Assembly (NCBI RefSeq): GCF_002865645.1
Contig: NW_020194585.1
Location: forward strand, 620,001 to 684,000
Length of the DNA: 64,000 nt
DNA from: Hyaloscypha bicolor E
Taxonomy: Eukaryota > Ascomycota > Leotiomycetes > Helotiales > Hyaloscyphaceae
Reading direction: 5' to 3'
Made by a program: the position numbers and the translations under genes. Below the pieces are notes generated by a model, which worked only from the letters and a program-made list of their open reading frames with translations, did not search any database and was not told the DNA's origin. Below are positions 56,584 through 64,000 of the stretch, in pieces; the stretch's first letter is position 1; every line of letters starts with the position of its first letter.

Positions 56584-56880
56584 TAGATGGGATGATAGAT
56601 ACATAATGAAGTATTTTTGAATGAGGTCGGTAGTCCTGATATGTTGTGACGTGGCACTTTGAATGGCGTCAGAGACAAGTGCCTGTACAGACTTTGTGTT
56701 CGGCGTTGCGATCACGAAGGCAGTAATTCTATGATCAAGGTGACGGTGGCGTTGGGAGTGCTCATAACCAGCGGATGCTGGATCATTTTACTAAACAGCA
56801 ATTCAAATTACGGCAGGAAAGTGGAATAGATTATAGTTGATTTTATATATCAGACCTTGCTCTTCCCATTTCCCTTCTCA
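56584..56880. other. Intergenic, no gene recognised
   Basis: About 300 bp between the Pex14-like gene and the following unknown gene. It has a TATATA-like tract just before 56850 that could be a promoter element. Confidence 0.4.
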
Positions 56881-57471
56881 ATGTGCCTTCCAAACCCCTT
56901 CAAATCCTACACCCCACGGTCACACAACACAACTCAACCCGAAGCCATGAGAGGCCGTTTTCCCAATCGCCAACTTAGCCTGCACGAGTTCTTCGGCCGA
57001 CAAGAAGACGACGACTTAGTCGAGATGCGTGCCCCTTACGACCGGCTGGATCGCAGACCTGTTTACGTTCCTAGGAACAACCCTAGGAACAACCCCAGGA
57101 ACAGCGCCTTCGCCGCTTTCAATAAACCCATCCGCGACGAACAAGCGGAAGAGCAAAGACCTCCAACGATAATTGTCCGCTTCATACGCCAAGGGGGAAC
57201 AAATCCATACCACTTCGACCTCCCCATCCACATCGCCTCGATTCCCACGAACCTCAATTCCATTCCTGACGAGATTCGGGATGCAGTAAAGGTCCACCAT
57301 CCAAGCTGGCGTAGCGGGTTCTCCCTACAGAGTGTGGTGGTCAAATGGAAAGATATCTTTTCGGAAACGGACTTGATTAGGCTGAATCGTGCTCAGAGGG
57401 AGACGGCTTTCAAGAGGATGGAGGAGAATAAGTGGTTGGACATGGTTGAGATTAAGTACAAGAGAAACTGA
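56881..57471 (+). CDS. Unknown protein, family Q (tandem paralog of 57926)
   Basis: The frame has 196 aa from ATG 56881 (MCLPNPFKSYTPRSH). A 15-bp tandem repeat encodes PRNNPRNNPRNS (about residues 62-73). The C-terminal half, RPPTIIVRFIRQGGTNPYHF to VEIKYKRN, aligns with the next gene: VRF..QGGT against VRFKPQQGT, DLPIHIASIPTNLNSIPDEI against DVSDIPKNTASVPSEI, and RMEENKWLDMVEIKY against KIERDGGNNPVYVEY. No membrane segment or signal. Family not recognised. Confidence 0.55.
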   Translation: MCLPNPFKSYTPRSHNTTQPEAMRGRFPNRQLSLHEFFGRQEDDDLVEMRAPYDRLDRRPVYVPRNNPRNNPRNSAFAAFNKPIRDEQAEEQRPPTIIVRFIRQGGTNPYHFDLPIHIASIPTNLNSIPDEIRDAVKVHHPSWRSGFSLQSVVVKWKDIFSETDLIRLNRAQRETAFKRMEENKWLDMVEIKYKRN

Positions 57472-57925
57472 TGGCATTGCCGGTGGGGACCATGGGAAAG
57501 CCGTGTTGATTTTGAAAACTTACTTGTTTGCGATGTCTTCTGCCTGGACTTGCACAATGGCTTTGAATTACACATTCTATCACATATGCATTTGAGATAG
57601 CAACATACTACATTGCATATATTTATTGTTCAATGGTCCCCATTTGAATCTTGTGATCAACAAATGTTGCCGTGAGTTGGCACGCGGTTCTGACATATTG
57701 TGAGATGGCATCTTAATCGCCATTGCAGGTAAGTGCCTATAAATGTGTTTGGAATCATGAGCGCGAAACTGTAACAATATTTCGTCACTATGACGGCGGT
57801 GTCGTTCAATCATAGCCAGCAAGCCTTGGGTCATCGCTAAGCAGCAAACCGACTTTCCAAAGAAACTGAAATAGACGCCCCATGGCCCGTTTATACAGCC
57901 AAGCTCTCTAACGTTTTACTTCGCT
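57472..57925. other. Intergenic between tandem paralogs
   Basis: No gene recognised. The region is AT-rich without RIP character. Confidence 0.5.
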
Positions 57926-58372
57926 ATGTGTATCTTAGGAATTCCCATGGAGAGAGTTACTCCCAAGGGGTGGGTACGCAAACCGCGACGAGGCAGAAGG
58001 AACAAGCCAAAAGCAGAACCAAGTCGGCCGGAAGAAGGAAGATCATTCTTTGTTCGCTTCAAACCTCAGCAAGGCACCGCGCGGTCGGCAACCTGGACCG
58101 AGTACAGGGACGTCTCGGATATTCCCAAAAACACTGCTTCCGTCCCGAGCGAGATCCACCGCGAGCTCTGCAAGCGCAACCAGAAGCCGTGGGCTAGATG
58201 GATGCTGACGGCTATCTACGTCAATTTTGGTGGCGTCCAGCAAAGTACCATAGGTGGAGTGGCACAAATCGATCTTGATGGCGTGGGCGATGAGCGCAGG
58301 GACAGGGCTTTCCAGAAGATTGAGAGAGATGGGGGGAATAATCCTGTGTACGTTGAGTATCGGGAGATCTAA
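57926..58372 (+). CDS. Unknown protein, family Q (second tandem copy)
   Basis: The frame has 148 aa from ATG 57926. A basic N-terminus (KPRRGRRNKPKAEP) precedes the region shared with the previous gene (SFFVRFKPQQGT, DVSDIPKNTASVPSEIHREL). The length without the N-terminal half of its neighbour suggests a tandem duplicate that lost or never had that part. Function unknown. Both genes point the same way, 0.45 kb apart. Confidence 0.55.
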   Translation: MCILGIPMERVTPKGWVRKPRRGRRNKPKAEPSRPEEGRSFFVRFKPQQGTARSATWTEYRDVSDIPKNTASVPSEIHRELCKRNQKPWARWMLTAIYVNFGGVQQSTIGGVAQIDLDGVGDERRDRAFQKIERDGGNNPVYVEYREI

Positions 58373-58706
58373 GAGAGGTTTGGGAATTGATAGTTGATTT
58401 CCGAATGGGAGTTGCGTTGTTTTTGAAATCTCTTTTGATTTCCTTACCTTCAGTACTTGACTTGAGCCAGTGATCGTGGATCTTATATCGTGCCGAACAT
58501 ATATTCAAGATCAGCAATTGCTGTTGTGATTCACCTCCCCTTTCTCGGGTTTCTTTCTTCCAGTCCTCACCAGATTTCCATTCTCGCGCTAGTGAATAAT
58601 TCACAATGACAAGCATCATGGAGGATTTGAAAGGAATAAAACCCTTTGGTTTTCCTCTTCCTACCTCCTGAGATCTTTAACAATCAACATCCATCATCTT
58701 TAGCCT
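58373..58706. other. Intergenic, no gene recognised
   Basis: No frame with protein character. A GTGATTCACC string at about 58525 resembles the shared upstream motif of family P but may be chance. Confidence 0.35.
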
Positions 58707-59268
58707 TCAAAACTTACACAATGATTTTATTTTGAGACGTGGTCGGCGATCTGCCGGAATATGAATTACCATATCTTTATTATAGTAGACATGAGTATGC
58801 AATCTAGCCCCTTCTAGTTCCAATCGATTGAACTCCGAGGCACGTTCCATTTCACCTCTGGTCAATTCGTTAAACTCCTCACGCCATGCATCGACACTTA
58901 CCACACGCAAACAACAGTCGTTTCTTCAAGCCGTCGATGGAAAGTGGATATGATGGGTGTGATGTAGCAGAGGCTTTCATCTGAGGAGTCACTTTCTCCA
59001 GCTGATAGAGCTTTGATGCCGCCACCAGCGACATCCTTGAGCACGCGCAGCCAGCGCATGTTATGCGTCGCGTTCTGGAGTTGATGGCTCAGAGGGGTTG
59101 GATGGATTACATTGCTGTAGAGTATGAGGAGGACATGGACTAAGATGTATCTCGTTGCACCATCAACTGGGTTTGGAGATCTTAAGTCGTATGCTTCTCC
59201 GTTCACCTTCGTGCCTTCTCGGAAGAAGAATGTTGTTACGATCCGTTTGAAGGATGGCGCTGATGCTT
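58707..59268 (-). pseudogene. Unknown protein in two frames, probably broken
   Basis: Two minus-strand frames overlap near 58898-58910. The first (59268-58898) reads SFKRIVTTFFFREGTK, TRYILVHVLLILYSN and HQLQNATHNMRWLRVLKDV, ending in TAA after CVW. The second continues SVDAWREEFNELTRGEMERA and NKDMVIHIPADRRPRLKIKS. GTAAGT at the overlap is a possible donor, but no good acceptor restores the second frame. Neither a domain nor a start ATG is clear. I infer a frameshifted gene. Confidence 0.35.
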
Positions 59269-59410
59269 AATGTGGAGATGAAATGGGATAGTGTGCTTTG
59301 TTCCTAAGTGCTTACTAAACTGTGAATGTTTTGGTTGGCAGAGGGACACTTGAACAGACAGTAATGTATTAGTCGGCCACTGGAGATGGGTTTCCGTGAT
59401 TTTTACTATT

Positions 59411-59438
59411 GTCCCACGAGCTTTTGAGTGATTCACAG
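59411..59438 (+). promoter_or_regulatory. Upstream motif, first copy (family P gene 59767)
   Basis: It reads CCCACGAGCTTTTGAGTGAT then TCACA, about 330 bp before ATG. It is similar to 48506-48532 (minus) upstream of the paralog. Confidence 0.45.
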
Positions 59439-59490
59439 CTCCTTACCTTTCCGAGCTGTTCAGGAAATAGAGATCTTTGGTTTTTGACAT

Positions 59491-59519
59491 TGGTCCGCAA
59501 GTTTTTGGGTGATTCACAA
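59491..59519 (+). promoter_or_regulatory. Upstream motif, second copy (family P gene 59767)
   Basis: It reads TGGTCCGCAAGTTTTTGGGT then GATTCACA, about 250 bp before ATG. Together with the first copy it forms an 80-bp-spaced pair. Confidence 0.4.
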
Positions 59520-59766
59520 TCCATTCTTCCTCGAGTTACTGACTCGAGAACAAGATTGGCTTGTATCTTGCATGCACCGAATCACATGTGCAAGTGTCGA
59601 GTGTCTTTACTCAATGCAGATTAGACTCAGAAACTTTATATAAACCCGTCTTCTTTTCCCCGATGCTCTCCAGGATCTTCTTTCATCAATATCTGCATTC
59701 TCTAACTTTGGAATCTCAACTTAGTTCGGAGATATAACGAACCTTTAACACACACACTTGGTCGAC

Positions 59767-60653
59767 ATGTCAAACAAACATTCCAACACAAAGCCTTCTT
59801 GGGCTTCCAAACTCACCAAGGATCGTTCCTGTCAGTATGGTGGAAAGTTCCAGTTCAGTTCATACTTGATTGCGAAACAGAGCAGCTCGCCAGGGCTTAT
59901 GCGTCACTAGACTGGGATGCCCCTTTACCGGACCAAATCCGTGAACAAAACGAGGCCCCTTACGGGGCTGTGCCAATGGGATGCCAAAGAAGCCATGGTA
60001 GGGATATTGCCACAACTACATGCCTCATGCGCCTTCCACCGCCCCGCACCTTGGACCAACTTCCTTTAATGGAACGCGAACTTATCCGCATCTTCAACGA
60101 CCGAGAATCCGACTTGGATCGAGTTGTCCACCTTTCAGGGTTTGCAGATCATAAGCTGGTTGGCTTGAGTCTAGGAGTGGTGTGGCACATCCCGGGCTTG
60201 CCTCCCACTTCCTTTCGTGGAGGTCATGTTGTAGATGTGGAGTCTCTTGGCCAGGACGACGAAGAGGCTCCTGGCCTCTTGGGTCGACTCCTTGGGGGTG
60301 GACGTAAAGCTGCTAACACTATGAAGTCTGGCGAGCTCAATGGGGACCGTGAGAGCAAAGCCGCGGAAGGTGGTGAGCTAGATGAACTCCTCCAGCAGGA
60401 GCTGAAATGGCGTTTGGAAGTTGAAAAAGCTTTGGATGCTTTGTCTGATAGGGATTGGCAAGGGCATCTAGTTGCGGTATGCTCTATGGAGGGAATACCA
60501 AGGAAATTAGATACAACGCCAGAGGGAAGTGACATTGCAGAGGGAAGTGACATTGCGGAGGGAAGTGATATTGCGGAGGGAGACAATATTTCAGAGGAAT
60601 GTGAGGCTACAGAGGGACACAAGACTGAGGGAGGATTCGGGATTCCGGACTGA
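59767..60653 (+). pseudogene. Unknown protein, family P, with an apparent N-terminal frameshift
   Basis: ATG 59767 reads MSNKHSNTKPSWASKLTKD, matching the start of the 47517 protein (ANATSSSKGSWLPAKLSK), but this frame stops early at 59909. The rest of the homology (KVPVQFILDCETEQ, TTCLMRLPPP, IFNDRESDLD, DHKLVGLSLGVVW, RDWQGHLVAVCSM) runs in another frame from about 59800 to TGA 60653. A single-base shift between about 59800 and 59830 would join them, and I see no intron there. The C-terminal tail has three SDIAEG repeats. It is probably a recent frameshift, or a sequencing error, in an otherwise intact gene. Confidence 0.6.
60520..60592 (+). repeat. 18-bp coding tandem repeat
   Basis: GAGGGAAGTGACATTGCA-type units are repeated three times with a fourth decayed unit, encoding EGSDIA. 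Small differences between units are C/T and A/G. Confidence 0.75.
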
Positions 60654-61151
60654 AACAACGTTGAAGTGATCTGTAGGGCGGCCGGGGGAGGCATGGCTGC
60701 AGAGGGATCAAGGGGTTTGTCATGGCAGGCTACCATCTGATGCATTTCACGTTGAGTTAGCAGATGCTCTGGAAACTTAATATTGATCGTTGCTTTCTTA
60801 GAGATACTTGATGGCTGGAAGATTTTTGAAATTCGTTGATCTGCCTGGTAGATGCACAGAGGATCTGGAAGCTTCCCAATGAGATCTTTGTTATACAAGA
60901 AAACACCAGAAGAGGAATCTCAGAACCGGTAGTTCACAGTCTTTGAGAGACTCATGCTGGAAAAGTACCTGGTGCCTTCGGGTGGAGAAGCTCAAGTGAC
61001 TTCAAGGTTTCCCGGAATGCTTGAGGCTCTTGTCTTTTCAGTAAGCTATCTTATATCTGGAGTCGTTTTCCCACAGCTCAACAATTTAGCTCATTGTTCA
61101 CTTTTCTCACAAGCCCAAATCTAAGAAAACCCCGTCTCTTACACACTTGAC
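60654..61151. other. Intergenic, no gene recognised
   Basis: Only antisense frames of the previous gene continue here (minus 60224-60898). Confidence 0.45.
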
Positions 61152-61490
61152 ATGAATTCATCTTATTTTTCCCAGACTCAACCACCACTACTGAATTTTC
61201 TCCGCCATAGGGAGGCCTACAGTCTTCCACCGGCAGCACCTCCGCAATCTCCAAAGTACTACGCCCTCGTACATCTCTGCTTCACTGTTGAGAAATACAA
61301 GCGCAGTAACCCCAGTGTCACAGTCCCGCTGCCCACCAGAGAACAAAGCACGTACATGGCCTTGAAGAGCGAATTGACAAAATGTACAAGGAAGATCGAT
61401 TCTGGTTCCAGAACAAGATTCAAGACTTTGAGACTAATGCTCGCGGCCAAGTCGATAAACCTTCCGCGCCTCAAACGGACAGGTCATTAG
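61152..61490 (+). CDS. Short unknown protein, doubtful
   Basis: ATG 61152 gives 112 aa: MNSSYFSQTQPPLLNFLRHR, a Pro-rich stretch, then a basic C-terminal half (KRSNPSVTVPLPTREQSTYM, KCTRKIDSGSRTRFKTLRL). No domain recognised, and no introns. It might belong to a larger gene, for which I see no further exons. Confidence 0.35.
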   Translation: MNSSYFSQTQPPLLNFLRHREAYSLPPAAPPQSPKYYALVHLCFTVEKYKRSNPSVTVPLPTREQSTYMALKSELTKCTRKIDSGSRTRFKTLRLMLAAKSINLPRLKRTGH

Positions 61491-62479
61491 GGCCGCCCTG
61501 ATACATGTTTGGTGAATGATCAGGATCTTCAGGGAGTTCTCGTATTAGTGAAGACCATACGCTAGAAGGATCATTTAGTTATCAAGTATAATGTAGTAAA
61601 GAATGAAAATAGAAAGCAATGAAGCGGAGGGGAAAACGAGAGTGGCCAGATGACAGCGGTTTGGAACCTCATCGAGGGCTATGAACGGTTGAGTCGATTT
61701 TTTTATGGTAGGAGGCCAACTTAGTGGGTTTGTGATTTCTTGTAAATTTTTAATGCTGTCAAAATTTATCTTTGCAGCGCTCTCTTGAAAATGACATGAT
61801 TGTTAAAGCTGAATCAGGTGGTCAACGCTGCATTGGAGATGGATTTGAGCCAGCCCAGGCAGAGAAAAGTCAGAGGATCATTCCAAGGAAGCACAAGACA
61901 AAATTAGATGTGAACACACAATCAAATTGGCCTAATTGATCCCCCTCCCCAAAACCCCGTCTGGAGCAAATATTGGAACCACTTTTATGTCCTGGGAAAT
62001 GGGCACACCAATTTCGAGACCGAGTAATTGCCCTTTACGGTGAAGTTTAAGGAGGAAGACTCCCGTTCTTTTGATTAGAGTCGAATTTCTGACTGCAACG
62101 GCGGAATGATCTACAGCAATATTCTAATTTCAATTCGAAAGGTCTCGTAATTTGGAGGCCAAGAGCAGAAGGCAGCTTTGTCATATTGTCATTCTCTTTT
62201 GAAGAATTTTGGTGTATTGTAAGTATGAAGTAATTGTAAGAATGTTTCTCGAACCCACTTCAGGTTTAACATCAACTTCTTTGAATGTACTGAGGCCCAC
62301 AGCTAGCTAGCGGACAAATCCGAGAAGCGAAAAGTGATTTTCTGATTTTCTGATTTTCGCACTGGCGCCCCGCACCCCCCTCCCCAAGGCAGAATTCCTA
62401 ATTAGGGGTATAGCACCCACACGTGACTTTCGGCTTGGATAATGCAATAATAGTAAGGCTGCTTGCTTGTCTAATTAAC
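61491..62479. other. Intergenic, no gene recognised
   Basis: A direct repeat of TGATTTTC lies near 62335-62358. Otherwise I see nothing. Composition changes to RIP-like just after this region. Confidence 0.5.
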
Positions 62480-64000
62480 GAAGTGAGAGCCCATACCACC
62501 GTATAAAATTATGCCAAAATTAGGCCGGATAATATAATATAAAATTAAGTATTTATTATAAATTACTATAATTAGGTAACTATAGGCTATAAGCCCTTCT
62601 AGAATAATGCTATTAATAGGGTCTAATAATTTCCTTAATATTTCCAAGATTAGAAATAAGAAAATTAAACTATTAAAATAACTAAAAAGCTAGCTAATTA
62701 CTTTTTTTTTAGTAATTAATTAATAAAATTATATAGAAATAATATTACTCGAGTAATTTAGTACTTATATTACTAAAAAATATATTATAATAGTAAAGTA
62801 TATCCTGAACTTAATTCCTATTAAATAACTTAATAGATTTTATTAAAATAATACTATAATTTTTAATAAATCTATTACTATATTATAAAACTATTACTAA
62901 ATAGGTTTATATAAATATTAATTAAAAAGAAATTATAAATAGATTAAAAGATTTATATAGAATTTTAGTTAATCTATATATAGTTTAATAGTAATTATAA
63001 GAATAGAATATCTAAATATATATTTAAATAATAGATATATCTTTCCTTTATATATAGATTATAATCTTATATTATCTGGAAAATATAAATAAGGAAATAC
63101 TTAAGAATCTTAAGAATTATAGCTATATAGCTTTAATTACTAGAGTTATTTATATATATAAAAAGCTTAGTCTTATTTATTATATAACTATAATAAATAA
63201 GTAAGTAGTAAACGAATAATTATTTATAATACTATAGAATAAGCTAAATAATAGGCGGGTTATAAGTTATAAATAGTAGTATTTATATATATATTTCTAT
63301 TAATAAAGTTTACTAGTAACCCGATTAGTTTTTTTATATTTTACTATTTTGCTTTAGTTTAGAAAATTAGAGCCTTATTTACTAATATATTTTATTATTT
63401 ATAGAAAGAGCTTATATATAATATTATAATTTCTGAATTCCAAAGTAATTATACTATAAATATAATAAATATAATCTAAAAAGAAAGAATATATTATATT
63501 TAAACCGGACTAGATTTAATTAATTAATAAATATAATAAGTTATTACTATTTGGGATTAAAATATATACTTATATTAATACTTATTTATATAATATTATC
63601 TAAATATATATTAGAATCTCTAATTAGATTATTTATTTAATTATATAATAGTATTTTTAGATTTATATTTAAATAGGCTATTACTCTTATTTCTTTAGGC
63701 CTAATTAAAGCTTTAAATTTCTCCTTATTACTAAAATATACTTTATATTCTTATAAATAGCTAATCTATTAGTTATATATATAAAAAACTATTTTATTTC
63801 TGGGAAAAGTACTAAGAATTAGTAAGTTAAATCCTAATAATAGAAGCTTTAGAAGAACTAGTTATACTAGTAGTATATAAGTAATTCTATTTTCCTATAT
63901 TTGTCTTTTATTCTTTCTATTATTAGAAAGAAATATTAGATATTAATAATTATACTACTTTTTATTAAGGCTATTAGATCTAGTATTATAATACCGGATT
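62480..64000. other. Second RIP-mutated AT-rich block, continuing past the window
   Basis: The sequence is almost all A and T with many TpA steps, like 1-18300. I could not read a known transposon protein in it on either strand. It probably marks the next transposon island bounding the gene region. Confidence 0.8.

Noticed and set aside
60224..60898. Minus-strand frame of 224 codons
   Set aside because: It is the antisense of the family P gene at 59767-60653.

Overview
The window is nuclear DNA of a filamentous ascomycete (Pezizomycotina). Genes carry short introns (about 47-113 bp) with GT-AG borders and CTAAC/CTAAT-type branch points. The proteins are typically fungal: a Pth11-like rhodopsin-fold receptor, 2EXR, DUF3176, an Ies2-like INO80 subunit, a Pex14-like peroxin and a BAS2-like small secreted protein. 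Long AT-rich blocks look like repeats destroyed by repeat-induced point mutation (RIP). Leotiomycetes is my best guess at the class, but that is inference.

Layout. (1) Positions 1 to about 18,300 are an almost gene-free, RIP-ruined transposon nest. A plus-strand Ty3/Gypsy element (gag from about 1.43 kb; RT about 3.0-4.1 kb) is split by a second, minus-strand Gypsy element at 4112-11945, with 298-bp LTRs and an ATTAA target duplication. The first element resumes at 11,951 with RNase H and integrase. A Fot1/pogo-like DNA transposon (14449-16985; 106-bp TIRs, TA duplication) sits in its 3' part. (2) 18,300-19,280 is a border zone of tandem and inverted repeats. (3) 19.3-41.6 kb is a gene island: an arrestin-fold protein, a kinase-like protein, a BAS2-like secreted protein, a mitochondrial rhomboid protease, a ubiquitin-like-domain protein, a P450, a 2EXR protein and a Pth11-like receptor. 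Several decayed genes lie among them (enoyl-CoA hydratase, a Ser/Ala-rich GPI-type protein, a second 2EXR copy). (4) 41.8-47.3 kb is a DUF3176 membrane-protein gene destroyed by a 3.57-kb hAT transposon with a perfect 8-bp target duplication and by a small inverted-repeat element. (5) 47.5-61.5 kb holds an expanded family of unknown proteins (47.5, 48.8, 49.6 and 59.8 kb), a tandem pair of another unknown family (56.9 and 57.9 kb), and two housekeeping genes, Ies2-like and Pex14-like. (6) From about 62,480 a second RIP block begins and runs off the window.

The genes do not form a pathway. The picture is a compartmented fungal genome: conserved genes (rhomboid, Ies2, Pex14) sit among fast-evolving, lineage-restricted, duplicated and decaying genes next to RIP-silenced transposons. 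I recognised no biosynthetic cluster, tRNA, rRNA or CRISPR. Exon joins are my own reading of splice signals and frames. Family names rest on motifs I recognise, not on searches.
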